Below are positions 1 through 14,639 of a DNA stretch of 64,000 nt, piece after piece. The translations under genes and the position numbers were made by a program. The number at the start of each line of letters is the position of its first letter. The first letter of the stretch is position 1. This DNA is from Chionis minor (lineage: Eukaryota > Chordata > Aves > Charadriiformes > Chionididae). The notes below the pieces were generated by a model. It worked only from the letters and a program-made list of their open reading frames with translations. It was not told the origin of the DNA and did not search any database. The DNA lies in contig VZSF01006979.1 of NCBI GenBank assembly GCA_013398295.1, forward strand, positions 749,829 through 813,828, given 5' to 3'.

Positions 1-3000
1 CATAGTTACCTTCTTGTTTTTTCGTTCTTATATTGCCTAAAAGCTGAGTTAAGTACATCAAGTGATAAGACTAGTGTCTGTTGTGAGCAGCTGTCTTTCC
101 CTCTCCCTTGTCAGGCAAAAACTGTGAGGAGTTTTTTGTTTCCTATTTACTTTGTAAAGTGCTTATTTTCCGGTGTTCTCTCTGCGTATGTGACTGCAAG
201 GCCAAAGCATGCCATACGTTCAAAATGTAGTGGAGGACAGAGGTTAAAAATGGCTCCTGAATTCCACGGTTGCTGTACTCTCACAGGAACCTCCTGAGAA
301 AGCTGTCTCTCACACAAAGCCACTTGTCATGAAAAGCCATAATGCAGCTTAAGGAGAGGTGCTGACATAAGGTTTCCATCTGCTCCAACCTGAGCACAGA
401 TCACTGAATATGCTGAAGATGGGAATGACACCTTCAACTTGAACTGAGTAATGGAAGCCCAATATAGACAGTAAAAGATACCTAAGATATTTTTCCTGTC
501 AGTCCCCTGAGTTTATAGCACTCTTGCAAAAGAGCGGGGGTGTTTCCCTGTCCGGTCAAGCTAGGCTGTTGTTAGCTGGAAGGCAAAAATAAAAGAACCA
601 AACCCAAGGAAAAAAAAAACCCCAAAACCAGAGGAAGGTAGAGTCAGTAAATAAACAAGAAGGGAGACCAACTGCACCTCATTAAAGTGAACAGTCAGTG
701 AACATTTAGGCAATTTGAACTATTTCCTTCTACTCCTAGGAGATCTCCACACCAACCCCTGACTTCAAACTTCAAGTTTTGAAAATCTCTTACTGCACCT
801 TTGAGGCAGCATGTTTTTTACAAATTAATATTTCTACACTTGAGATAACTTTTACACATCGTTTTAAAGAACTGCATTGAATGAAAGGTAGGCCTGCGCA
901 CAACAAACTAGTACACCTTAGTTAGATATTACATATTACTATATGCAAATACAAATACACTCAGCAAGTCTGCCACCACCTTCCGGAAGAACGAGATGAA
1001 TCATGGGATTTGGAGCTTTTCAGCACCAAGCCATTGCTATGTGGAATTCCTCTAATTGCAAAGTTATTTCCATCAGGCTACTGAGATGCAAAGTGACTGA
1101 TTATCACTTGAAATAGCGTGGTATGTTCTGTCCTGGTTACAAAAACCAGCTACCCAGTCAAAAAACCCAGCTGCCCCATATTCCTCCTCCCCTCAGAAGT
1201 ATCTGACAGCAAGATGTATAAAAGGACGCAGACATATACATTTTTTTCCTCAAGCCTCCCTAGGCCTAAAGCACTAGGAAGAACCGGTAAAGGAAAGCTT
1301 GCACTGCTCATACAGGTATTGTATTTTTGCTGAGGGTAAATAGTACTTCCACTTAGAGACAGGACTCTCTCTCCCTCTCCATAACTGCTAAATCCACATT
1401 AACATTTTTAAAAGCTATTTCTAAAGCCATACCAATAGATTAAGCATTATTTTTAGTTAAGTTCAAAGAGAAGAAAGAGTGCAGCTTTGCCTGCTCTACC
1501 TGACTTCACTATGGCAACAGCAGAAAAACGGTAAATTCAGGAGATTGAGAGCTATAATTCCAGCTGAACCAGCAAAATAAGAATTAAAAATTAATTTATA
1601 ACTTATTGATTACCTACAGGCACTTTTGAACCATTCTTTAATTAAAAAAAAAAATCAAGTCAGACCTCATATAAAATGATAGAAATGGTACAGAACAGCA
1701 TAGAACAGCTTCTATTTGCTTAAATAATGTTTCCACTTTAATGTACTTATTTGCTCTCATTTGCTTAACACTGCCGATATTTAGTACTGTGCAAATTTAT
1801 GGAAATCTGACTTTAAAGAGCTTTGTGGTACTGAGTGATTTTTAAAATTTTTTTAATATACTTACACTGAAGTGACTTGACGAGATTCTGGAATAAATGA
1901 AATATAAGTGAGTAGCACATAACAAAGTCTTGTGACATGCTGTGAGGTAACATAGACAGTAACATGTCATCATTGTGGGCAAAATAATCTGTTTGCTTTT
2001 ACATTGGTTTACTTTGCACAAAAGTCTGTGCCATCACTATAAAAAACAATGGATAAAACCTGGTAGATATGTAAACTTTTTCCATGGGCATTTAAGGACA
2101 ATTGTGCATTTGCACAATGCTTTTCTTATATACTGCAGGAGTTGGGAGATTGGATAATATTTATGTTAGAGGAACCCAAACTGTATTCCACGTTTTAGAA
2201 AACAAAACAAACGCAAACCAGATACTGTATTTGGATTGCTACTGCATAAATACATAATAAACAAAACCTAATAAAAAAGCAGATGTGGTGACAGTAAAGG
2301 AAAACTTTGAACTTGCTGATTCCAGTATCTGGCAGCCATAACCAATCTTAGAACATTTGTTGTCTTAAACAGTAAAGATCTAGAAACCAAGACAAATATT
2401 TTTCAGACAGTCTTCAAGTTATCTACCTTTTTACTGCAGGTAACTATCCTGACTTTTGTACGTGATCTGCAATTTAACTTTAACATACCCAAAATATTGC
2501 TACGGTTCTTTTCAAACCTACACATAGATATACAGCCGGCAATAAAGAAATGATATTTCCTTTTGCTTTCCCAGAGGAATAAGGAATCAGTCTCTAGAAC
2601 AGTTGATCGGTAAAGGGACGCAAAGAGATGCAGCTAAGGAAAGGGCAAAATAATCCTACGAAGCGTTGGGAGACAGATTTTCAGTAAAAATCTAGAACTA
2701 CTGTATATCCCTTAAAGACTTGTTTAGCCCTTGTCTGGAAACTGTAGAAAGGTCATTTAAGAAAGACAGGTAATAGCCAGGTACGGAGCAAGGCTACTGC
2801 AGCATTCAGGAAAATAAATGGTTGTTCATAGGTAAGCCCAGACGAGTTTAGCTTTTCCAGCCTAGGGGAGCAAAGGCTGAGCAGAGGTGTAACTGTCCTC
2901 CCCCAACACATCAGGGAGTCTAGAAAAAAACTTGCAGTGAGGGCAGCGGGACCAAACCACTTTAAATGAGTTTAAAATCCCACTTGGTAAGTTTAACAAA

Positions 3001-3748
3001 CAGGTTACAAGACACGGCGTTTATGATAGCTGGGGATGAGACACACTGACAAAATCTTACACGTTTCTAAATGCAGTACATGAAAGTAGTAATACAAAAT
3101 ACCCTCTCAAGCAATTGGAAATAGTATCACCACTGCTAACAAAATTAAACAAAGACCTAAATGCTACCTGAGGAACAAAGACAAATGCCTGTGTAAGACG
3201 ATGTATATTTATAAAATGAGGTAACAGAAAGTTATTCAGAATGCAGCAAGATAAAAGAGTTTTTAAAAAAGTAAGATTAAAAGGAATCTCATTTTCAAAT
3301 GAACAATACGAACCTGAACCATTGTTTATTTGCCCACAGACATGGCTTAATAATTTAGTTTTCATAAATAATAATGGACTGTCTGATTTTTCTCAAAGGT
3401 AACATCTACAAATTGCAAAGTTTCTCTAGGATTGGAAGATAAATACATAAAAACAAGCAAACTTTTCTAATTGAAGAAGTATATACAACTTTTCTAATTT
3501 ATCTTTTTGTTTTTACAACCCATACATACAACCTCAAGCTCTTCTGGTTCAGTGTTATCCAGGTTACTCTTGCCTAATCCTCAAGCCTAGAGCAAAGTGA
3601 ACAATCAAAGATATGTTGAAAGAAATGTAAATAACCACCAAACCTCAGAAATCTGAGTAATAGCTCCATCACTAGTTCCCTGTTGTAGTTTTCAAGGAAT
3701 AAATATTTTATTATCTGTAAGCAATACCCATTCCAGTCACACACTCCA

Positions 3749-3803
3749 TTGTTTGGTTTGGGGTTTTTTTTGTTGTTGTTGTTTTTGGTTTTTTTTTTTT
3801 TTT
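3749..3803. repeat. T-rich/GTT simple repeat
   Basis: A T-rich tract with (TTG) units followed by an unbroken T run of about 15 bases. It has low complexity and no transposon body was recognised beside it. Confidence 0.9.
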
Positions 3804-6800
3804 AAATTAATTTTTTGATTCCTCTTAAGGTTCTGATTGTAAGGTACATAACCCATAAAAGGTTCCTGGGACTAGGTGACCATTTCCTCACCCCTGACCC
3901 ACCTGGAGAAGTGGACTCAATGTGGATACCGCAATCCAAGAAACACAGAGAAAATCTAATGGTAGGTGAAGGCATAAAATTCTCGGTGGAGAATTTTTAC
4001 CTGTAAAACAACTTCCTGGCAGAGATAAGTGTGACAGGTGGGCTGCCCACTCATGGAGTATACTGCAATGCCTGCCACCTCCAACAAATTTGCCCGCAGT
4101 AAAAATGGCTGAATAGGGCTGAACATTGTTGCTTATAAATAGAACTTAACTCAACAGTAAAACCGAACAAAGCAATAGCAACTGAATCAAATGTGACAGC
4201 AAAAACCCCATTTTATGCACACGCTTTATTACAGTTCTTAACTTTGTGTTTGTATAGCTAGTGAATTTATGCTTCAGCATGTCTAAAACTGAATTACAGA
4301 GACACATACAGTGGTAATTTTCTTTACAGTCACCCACCCATTGAATGAGTAAAAAAGGAGGGCGACTATTCCAGAGAAAAAGAGTGTACACTCAACTCCT
4401 TTGTCTTCCCTGACCAGTCACTTACAGAACAAAAATATTTACTGTAAGGATAAGCCACAAAGTGTCAGAAATCAGATTCAAAGTGCAAAGAAAGAAACAC
4501 CTTTATCTACTTCCATATACTACTTCTAGCAAGAATCCTTTTCATATAACACATGTTCCTTGGTTACTTAAAAAATAAGAGGCATGAGAAATTAAAAAAA
4601 GTTTACAGAATATACCATCACAGTGGATTTAGTCTTTGTGAAGACAAATATCTATCAGATAGATGAGTTTAAATATGAAGCTCTTAATGTACAATAAATA
4701 CTTTATTTCATTTTAAACATTAAAATACCTTTGAAAATAATTTACTTTTTGTAAATTCCAATGTTTCCAGATGAATCTGAAAAATTCAGTAAATATCAGG
4801 TTGTACTAACTTATAGTTAAATGGAATATATAAATTTAACTTTTACATACATTGGTCATTTTAGATGCATTAGATTCTAATAAATAAATTTAAGAAATTG
4901 CCAGAAAGGTAAGCTTGGTAGTCTAGCTTTTTCAATGACTAAAAAGAAAACCAATCCATGAATTGTAAAATTAAATGCTAGTTTTTAAAATAGTAATTGG
5001 AAGGAGTGAGCAAGCTTGTTTTGGGATATTTCTGACATTACTCTGTGTTAACAAGGTCATCTTTAAAGATATTTTTTTTTGTCTTGCACAAAGACTAATT
5101 ATTACAATGCTACCTTTAGAATAAGTGAAGGGTAAATATTTGGCTCTTAAGAACGGTCTTATGGGAAACGTGTATTATGTTTACTGTTATTTGATGACAA
5201 AATGTCAACAGACTAAAATATTTCTATAATAAATTATTCCATTCAATAAAAGCATCAATAGCTTGCCTGGTTTTAAAATACAATTTCACTATAGCACATT
5301 GAAAGAAATAGCACTGATGTAAAAGCCCTGCCATGTGCATTAGTCCATATTAAACCACAGCCCCCTTACCCCCCTGCTTTGGTGTATTTGTTAAAGGTCT
5401 GACAAACCCACAGCTACAAGGAAATTCAGAGATCAGACTAAAAATCTTTACTTACTACTTTGTGCCTAGATGTAATAATTCACTGACTGTATTAAGAATA
5501 GGACAATAATTCTGAATTCCCTGTCTTTGTAGGTTTAATGTAAAACCATTACAATAGACAGTATCCTAAAAAAATAGTGCCTAACGTTAAGGACGCTGTG
5601 CATACAAAACATCTATTACATAAAACTGTTTATATATGTGGTCTTCTTTCAAAACGCGAGGGGCAAAATGGTTTTGATTACCTGGCTGAAACACAAATAA
5701 AGAAATATTGACCATTCAATCAAGAGTTGCAGCCATTGGACTGTATGATAGGGACCTTCCAAATACAATTTAAGAAAATGTATCTCATAAATAATGCTCT
5801 GCCCATTAAGGCAAAGATAGTCAACTGACAGTTCAGAGGATGCAATATGAAAAAGCAAGGTGGTCAGCATGATGACAAGGAAATTTTTGTAACTGTCCAA
5901 AATTAAGAAAAAACATTAATCAACAAAAAATTATGCTTGTCTCAATACATAATCTTGTTTACTACTATAGATTTTTTCCCCTGTTTTGAAGCATTCCATC
6001 TCATTCATGATTCCCTTACATGAATGGAAGGTAAAAAGATGCACTGAAATCTCTCATGACACTAAAGCATCTCACGGTTGTGCATTTTAATTTCTGGCAT
6101 ACGTTATGATCTGTACTTAATGGATCCTCTGTTCTTATGCAATTTTGATTATTATCAGCATGTATTTTAGTCATTGATCAGCAACTCCATTTGTCTTTTA
6201 CATCACAATTTGACATCAATACAAGAAACAGGATGAGATTCAAACAAAATGATACAGAGTTACTAAATAATAGTTGATCATGAATTATATTTGCGACGCA
6301 TGACTTGTCAGTACTGGATTTAACAGTAGGTAATGAATGAGTCTTTGCACTGCACTCCCAGAAATTCAATAAAAGCAAGAAAAAAGCTGCTTTCAGAGTT
6401 AAGAAAAAAAAAAAAGCAATTACCAGTTGCTCATCACATCTAAGGATTATTGGTCTTTCTTACTAAGAAGTCAGGGATGGACATTAGATGCCTCTTCATA
6501 GTTACTGTTGTCAGTGACTTGGTGATCTCAGGTGGATCTCTAGTAAGCAGCACTTCTAATAAAACCCTGCTGTAACTGAAACACTCTAAGAATTCAGCTT
6601 GGTCCCAGGAAGTTACTTTTCCAGTTGTTATTCCCAACTGTACAGACACCAGAGCAGCAGTGCAGAGTGCACTGTCCCACTATTTGGCTGAGCAAAATCT
6701 GGAAACTCAAGCCTTAACATTCAATTTGACATCAGATGAAAAACGAAGACGAGTTTTAATGCAGAGGTTACCACAACAAAGGAACTCAACTAAGTTTTGA

Positions 6801-6915
6801 TTTAGCAACATTAAAATTTAGTCATGCTTGATCAAAATGAAACACTTGGAATTTCTGAAGAAGAAATTTTTCAGTTTAGTTTGCTGAAACATATTTCAGC
6901 ATTAAATGGCATCTT

Positions 6916-6929
6916 CCCCCCCCCCCCCC
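6916..6929. repeat. C14 homopolymer
   Basis: Fourteen consecutive C residues lie 32 bases before the single N at 6962. Homopolymers of this kind often degrade base calling, which may explain the N. Confidence 0.95.
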
Positions 6930-7888
6930 ACCAGAATTTTTTCAATATATTATGAATAAATNTATTGGAAATAGAGAAAGTCTCTCAACTCTACTGATGT
7001 ATTATAAAAAAAAAGTAGGAGGAGATATGACCCTCCAGAGTCACAACAGCCATCCACATTAAATACAATGGATTGCAGGACTGCAGTTGTTGCTTTATTA
7101 AAAATTACATAAAAGAAACATTTCAAGTTCACCCAAATAATTGATATATTCTCAGCTGAACTGAGGCAGACATTGCATTGTGACTTTTGTAGCAGAAACA
7201 CTGAAACTTACGAAAACTTTGTTCTCTGTCCAAAACCACCCTAAGCAGCCAACAAAGTATTCCTAAACAAATTTTCTGGAGTGACAATGATTATTTTAAA
7301 ATAAAGAAAAGAAGAATACTATAAGAAATCAAAGAAGCAGGGCATTTTGATATCTGATAACCAAAAGGAGTGTTTTGGCATAAATGAATTTATCTCCACT
7401 GCGGTCTGATGAAGTTTTTCAGATTTTTAGTACTTGCTTATCTTTGTTAATACACTCAGGCATTCATATATCTTCTGAGAGGTCTGCTTTAATGGCTGAG
7501 CTTTAATGGCTCAGCCAGCAGGAAATGTTAAAAGACACCAGAAAATTATTATTATTAGTAGGTTTTTTGCCATGAACAATGCTATCCACTTTTAGACCTC
7601 CAGAAAAATAAGGCTGGTCTGTATATTAAAACAATCCAAACCCAAAAAGTGGAAAATAAACTAATGAAAAAAAACCCCCAAAACTCATCCCAAAACTGAA
7701 GGTAAGCTTCATTAGAAATGAAAGATTTTGAGCCAGACAACTTCAACCCAATATTTATTTTGCCCTTCACTGTCCTCTCTTTTAACTTAAAAGTTGTCTG
7801 TTATGTGTGAAAAGATCCCTGGGGAATAAGCTCAGAGACAGAGCTAACCTGATGATTTATATATTGCTGTAGTAACATAAAAAAGGGG

Positions 7889-7937
7889 CATATATATACA
7901 TATATACATGTTTACACAAATATATTCATGTATATAG
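7889..7937. repeat. AT/CATA-rich simple repeat
   Basis: Imperfect repeats of TATATA, CATATATA and CATG units over about 50 bp. Confidence 0.8.
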
Positions 7938-8098
7938 GTGAGACAGAGTATGCTCATGATGGGATGCTCTATGCTAAATTAATCTTGGCTAAATTTCATT
8001 TTCGCTTATGAGACGGCAAATGAGTGACGAGTAACTTTACAACCAACTTTGTGCACCACCCCTACCTTCTAAACCATAAGTTTTGCCTTCTGGACAAT

Positions 8099-8117
8099 CC
8101 CCCCACCCCTCCCCCCC
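8099..8117 (-). repeat. C-rich tract, potential G-quadruplex on the minus (transcribed RNA-sense) strand
   Basis: The plus strand has runs of C6, C4 and C7 separated by single A and T bases. On the minus strand this gives at least four runs of three or more G with one-base loops, satisfying the usual quadruplex pattern. CDIN1 pre-mRNA would carry the G-rich sense strand. Folding is not shown by sequence alone. Confidence 0.6.
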
Positions 8118-11100
8118 AAATATTAAGTATAAATTTTTTAAATTGATTAAGGAAAAGTATAGGATAAATAGGAATAATTTGCCCTTCTCAGAGCAAAGTT
8201 TGACTGCTTTTAATTACCATTTCATGGGATTTACCTAAATTCCATGAGGGCAATTGCTCTCTTTTTTGAATTAGTTTCCTCAGGACTTAAACATAATGCA
8301 CAAAAGGAATGTAAAATATTTGTTTTGGGGTATTTTTTATTTTTGTTTTGTAAACCAAACAGATTGTACAACTTATTTTCAGTTTAGGAGTTGATTCCAT
8401 ATGTGCAAAATCAACATCAATATTGTAACACAACTTTTATTACAGGACAAACTGAATATAGCAAGATATTGAGCTGAGTAAAGGGAAGTTGCATACTTTC
8501 AGAATGACTGTCTTTTAAGGAAAAAAAAATACAGAAAATTGTGTTAAAATAGGTATTTTTATAATATATTTATAGCTTGGCAAAAACCCAACCACTTTTT
8601 ACTTTTCATACACTCACTGAAGTTCATTGCAAACCAGTTTTTTGCTTTCACTAATCAGCTTGGAAAACTACTTTGGAACTTTATTACTCTCCTTGCCAAA
8701 ACTCTTAATTTGTCAGTCTGATTCTATCAATGGGTAGAGACATTTTTTGTGTGCTATTACTATCCTTAAGCTTAAATAGCTTTCTCCTAGCTGTTTAACC
8801 TCTGATGTACCTGCAGAAAACAAAGGTATTTGCTCATATTTAGCCCACTTACTCTTGGATGTATTAGGACAAAACAGACATGATATACTGCAGACTGCAG
8901 CTTTTTTTTTCTCTGATGAAAGTGATTGAACATCTCAAGTGCTAAATTTGGAGGATAATATTTTAGTTGCTCTAAGGAGGAAAGTATAAAACTGTTCAGT
9001 GTCTTCTATATCATATACATTTTAAAAAAAGTCAGTAAAAATTCACTCTAAGAGAAGTCTAACTTGAGGCTACGTACACATTATTGGTACGCACATTCAC
9101 CTTGTTTGGCAGGAGAGATTAGTAGACAATCTACATTGCTGAAATATGAAATGTTCTCAACCTCAATATCTCTCAAAGTTCCAACCTCACCATGTTGGTT
9201 ATCCACAAATATTGAAGTATATAAAGACACTCAAACTCCATAAACCTTTTAGCGCATGCAAGTTGTACAACCAACCACCCAACATATTCACCTAGAATTA
9301 AGCATACGCTTACTGTCCCATTTATTGTAAATAAAAGAAAGTTGGTGTTCCTACAAACAGAATGCAACCTTAAAAATAATATTAATATAATATAGTGGTA
9401 AAATACTGTATGTATTGTAACAGTTTTTGTGGTTTCTGTGAACAGGAAGTGGTATAATATAATACAATACAATCTAATAACTTACCACCTTTAAGGTATT
9501 TTTAAAAATTAACTGATACCAAGGGGAAGCACCGAGTAGGCAAGAGTTACTTTAATATATCAATAAATTCAACCATTTTTTTTTCCTGAATGAGTGTAAG
9601 ACAATAAAACCCCTGTAAATTTGTCTTATTTCCTATGTGATAAAATAATGTTAGCTGATAGAAGCCAATTACCAACAATGTAGTGTTTTTTTAGCATTAC
9701 ACTTTGTGTTTGGAAACTAAACTAGATAGCTCCAGTAACAACAATGAAGCTCCACTATTTTATATTAGCTACAGAATACATCCATGGTTTTTAAACCCAG
9801 CTTTCATCATACTGAGCTTGCTTTTCATAGAACAAGACTATTAATTTCCAGGATCTGGGCAGTTTCAAACTACTTCAAGTTATTTAGGGAGTGGTATATT
9901 AATTTCCACCAACCACAATTCGATTAAACCTGAACATGTTGTCTGCTTTACATTTTATTTGCTAACAATAAAATAACCACTTGCAAATATAATAAATGAT
10001 ATTCAAATTGACTTTGTAGTCTAAAGTGAGACTGAAGTAAGTGCCAAGACTAAACATTTTCTAAAGAGCATATAATTAAATTTTAGGAAGCAATGCTTTT
10101 AGGAAACAATGTTTGCTTTGAATAGCGTGACTCATTCAAAATAAGGCCTTATTTTTGAAGTCATCTGGCTATATCAAAGGGTTAATTTAAGCAGGAAAAT
10201 AAATTGTTGACGCATGACTAGATAACATGAGCCTCAGTAATAAAAAATGTAGAGTCCCTCTTCTGCTGTTTCTCTTCCAGATTAATGAAACTTTTATGTT
10301 TGGTATTAAGTCGTGTCTTGATCTGTTCAGTTACAGCTGTCAGGCTACCCGTCCACCCCCAGATGTTGGAATCCTGCTCTAAGATTGCTGTTTTGATTAG
10401 TGGGACCATAACAAGAACATTTTGCTTCCACAGGTATGGATATGGTAGTCTGCCACGGAATACCCAGGCTGGAGGCAGGGTACGGAGCTGAAGGCTAAAG
10501 GCAGACAAAAACCAGGCTGAAAATACTGCTACTTCTCAAAACCGGTTTTAGGAAATGAGAAACACATAAAGAGGAATTTCTCCCCCCCTCTTTTTTTCTT
10601 TTTCTTTCCAGGAAACATTAGTGTTCTCAGTCCTGTTTACAAACTTGAATTTCAAAATAGAGACCATACAGTACATTTGCTAGTTCACTTTCACATATCT
10701 TTCTTTACTGTCATTGCATTAACATAGGAAGGAGATATGAAAGTTCCTAGTAATGAAAAAGACCTACGCCCCAAACCAACCTTTTATGGAATTGGGCCTC
10801 CCTCCCTCTTTAGAAATTCCCATTCCAGATATCTAGAAGGCAGTGAGAGACAGTAATTGTTCACATTGCATTTTTTATACTTCTTTTTAAGTGGGAGGAG
10901 CAGCAGATAGTATTCTAGCCCACTGATGGTTCTTTATTGCTGACAATACATTTTCAGTATGTGATATATAAATGTGGTCACACACCTCCATGTGCTAATC
11001 AAGTCCCTCACATCTAACTCAGACTCCTGATACTGGGGTCCTAAGGAAATCTGTATCTAACCCGGCTTTGCAATAAAAAGTAACACGCATGGACTCAAAG

Positions 11101-14092
11101 GGCAGTAATAGGTGCTGTGTCCCCAGCTGCTCATGGTGAAGTAACTGGCTGTCAGGATCTACAAAACTAAACCATAACGTACAAAAGTTAGTTACTGCTA
11201 CTACTTAACAGAAACATTCCCAAGTAAAAGCGGTATGGAAAAACTTTCTGATTTGTGACCTATTGCCTTTTGTCGTGGTTCTGTTTTACCTCAAATCAGG
11301 ACACTTTTATTTCCTCTTGTTGATATTATACTATTTGTAGAGACTATACCAGGGAATAGTCACAATGTTTTTTCAGTTTTCTGTATATCTAGGTTGTTGA
11401 CACTCCAGTGTTAGGTCGTGGTTTGCCACTGCTGCAATCTGTTTCAGGCACTCCAGGGACTCAGAATTTGGATCTGCAGTGACAACAGTCCCCAGCTCCT
11501 TGCGGCTCACCTCAGTACGGCACTGAGCCCAGGGCTGCCTATGAAGAAACCATACAATCCTGCATTTGTCACGGTGCCGGCATTTTGTTACCTGCCTGCT
11601 GGTTTCTCACAAGTGCCCACACTTGTAACTGACAAAATTTATCCCTTACAGGCCCCAAATTCTAACAGAGAAGGAGAACCTTGAATCTGGCCTGCTAGAT
11701 GGAATCATGGGCAACTTTGCTCCCTGTAGAGATCTGAATTAGTTTTCAAAACTCAGGTGATTAGGGCCCATACTCAGAATGAGTAAGATATAATTAGGTA
11801 AATCCAAAGTAGTAAGTTACTGCATCTTTTCTAAGGAAAACTCCAATTGTAAGTATTTCTCAGTTAATGATGTAGGATCAAAACCAGCTAGCGCTCAGGA
11901 TAGCTATAAATCGCACCTTGAAATCTAGGTTAATGGAACAGATACAAGCAAAATCTCAGAATTGAACAGATATGATAATAATATTTAGAATAAATTGCTT
12001 TAGAGAAAAATTACTCACTCTCTGCCCCCAAAACAAAGCACAATTATAAACACCACACATTGAATTATAAAGCATTTAAAGCCTGTTAGTCAGCTAGATG
12101 GGAGAAAAAAACTGCACTAAAGCTTTAAGGGTATGGATTCAACACTTTGGGACAATACCATCCTCATTAAAAAATAAGAATACATCAAAACTCTTGAGTT
12201 AAAAGGTTAAGTGTTAGTCTCTGTGTAGTTGATAGATATTGAGCTAATCTAATCAGTGGTTGTAAGAGGCAATGCCATCAGCTAGCTGCCCTGACCCGTG
12301 CTTCTAGTTTTCACAAAAGTAAAATTTAAGAAAGATGTCAACTCCAGGCCTTTGACCTAGCAAGGACCTTGTTCGTGCCAGCCTGGTGTTCTGCTAAACA
12401 GACTGAGAACTTTCAGCCCAAATCAGTAACACGTGCACTTCGCTAATATAACACATGGCTTGGAAATTAAAATGCAACGTGATCGAGTGCTTTAGGATAT
12501 TTTAACAGTTAAGAATGCAGCTAGGGGGGAAAAAAGAAGTTTGTTTCTGTGTTTTGCTTTGGGGAGGGGGAAAAGGACAAATTCAATTGTATTGCTTTTC
12601 TTCAAAAAAGTAGGGAAACAAAAATTCAGTTAATTAGTGCATGGATGACTGACCTAGGGGAAATAAGGAGGTTGTATGTTTCTTTATGACATGTGTCACT
12701 TATTAGATAAGTAGGTTTTACTACTTCCAATTGAGCTAAGCTAAAACTAATTAGAAGGTAGTTAAATTACAATCTAAATACAATAAAATGCAATAAAAAT
12801 AGCAAATGGCATTTTGGTCATCAATAATATTCCTAAATGCAGTTGATTTTTTCCAATAGTTCCTGTATTGATTATTTCCAATTATTGGAGTAACAAGCTT
12901 TGCCTGCTGCTGGAATGGCAGTTTAACCCTACATACAGTAACTAGAATAGACTTTTCCATATGCCTTCATTTTACCAGATTTATTTATTTTATGTCACCT
13001 TTTACTGGTACTTACATGTGACTCTAGACATTACATATGTATTTGGACTCTGTATAAACCAAAATCCATCCACTCTTTTTGGTTATTATGGAATGATCAG
13101 GTGTACAGTAAAATTGACAGTGAGACCTAGCGATCCAGTTACAAATTACTACCAGCACCTCAGGTCAGTGTTGAGATTTTACATTTGATAATAAAATGAT
13201 GATGCTTATTATACCCATGCAGATTTTCACTTACTAAGGGTGAAGATTATATACCAACCATGCAACTATATGCAACAACTATGCACTAGCAATAAATGTA
13301 TCTATATACATACCTATATTTCTTCCATCTCAATTACTTATGAAATAATTAACTAACTACAGTTTTTGGCATACATGTGCTTATTCCTTGCATTTCCAGT
13401 TTTTAGACCTAGGCAGAAACTTGAGCAGGAAATAAACGGCTCAACTTGGATGAGCCAAAGATGACAATGCTAGGTTAAAGAAACTAAAAAGAAGAAACAA
13501 AAGTTAAAATACCTTCCACTGAAAAAAGACTGTATCTCCAATACTCAAGCATGGAACATGCTAACTAAATAGCTATCTACTACTGGATGTCCAGACAGAA
13601 AAAGTGACTTTTGTTGTTTTTTCCCTCTATCTGGAAGACACTTCTGATTTTAGAGTGCCAGTGTCTATTAAATTCACGGTCAACCTATTTCCTCAGTTTT
13701 CAGAGAAAGGAAAGAACATGCTGAGAAAGCAAATGAAAGTTATTACACTTATTGGAATAGATAGTTGAGAGGATATTAAGACTACATACTGGGCAAGTGC
13801 AGTTCACATAATTTGAATTTCTCTTGCAATTAAAATTGTTAGTGAAAACACACAGAGCATTGGTTATGTGTAGTTTAATCACATCTAAGTATATTTAGTT
13901 CTTCTCTATGTAAAGCTACTTATATTTCAACCTACATAACTAACCCAGATTTTTCATCACTTATTTATACCTGCTAATGCCACAGGAATTTACTGCTTCC
14001 CTGTAATAAAATAAATAAAATAAACAAAGTAAATACATTGTAGGAATGTAGAATGGGCAGTTAGCACTACACAGTATAAAGAGTCTCAAACA

Positions 14093-14108
14093 TTTTTTTT
14101 TTTTTTTT
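14093..14108. repeat. T16 homopolymer
   Basis: Sixteen consecutive T residues on the plus strand. No adjoining retroposon was recognised. Confidence 0.9.
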
Positions 14109-14597
14109 GTTGAAGGGAGCTCTGCATTTAAGAATTGAACATGGTATCGTACTTCTGCAAAAGTATTTCCTTCTATGATTTAATAAAGGAATAGCACAGA
14201 GCAGGACATTTCCTTAATGGCTGTGAACTTAAAAAAATCTGATTTAGTAGTCATGAGAACTATAGTCTGCTATTATTCACTATAATTTCATGAATTCAAA
14301 GTAATGAATTCAATAGGTGGAAAGAATTCTATATTTGCAGAAGACTCAGTATTTAAGCAAACTCAGAATTATGACATACGTATCCCCTAAATCTATGTGG
14401 CAGAATCTGCCATAATAGAAATCTAATTGATAAGCAAAGACCTGTTTGCAGTTTTGGTACAAATGACTCTGTTCAGCATTTCTATTCCAGGTATACTCAA
14501 TGCAGGAATTGAGATTGTCATTGGCTGTACTGGTTATACTCTAGTCAGACTGAGACAGGTCCTAAAAATCCAGATTTGTACTATTCCTGCATACCTT

Positions 14598-14639
14598 TAA
14601 ATAAATAAATAAATAAATACTTACTTAATAATAATAATA
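14598..14639. repeat. (TAAA)n and (TAA)n microsatellites
   Basis: About five and a half TAAA units are followed, after a six-base interruption, by about four and a half TAA units. Both are probably length-variable. Confidence 0.92.

Noticed and set aside
1423..1440. The minus strand encodes IYWYGF, the same six residues as part of the missing CDIN1 C-terminal exon.
   Set aside because: Flanking codons do not match: upstream there are stops instead of FGPGLV, downstream FRNSF then stop instead of FIQELDC, and no acceptor lies at the expected place. It is taken as a chance hit among many query hexamers.
7485..7515. Short repeated word gctttaatggct.
   Set aside because: Twelve-base direct repeat in AT-rich DNA, too short to mean anything by itself.
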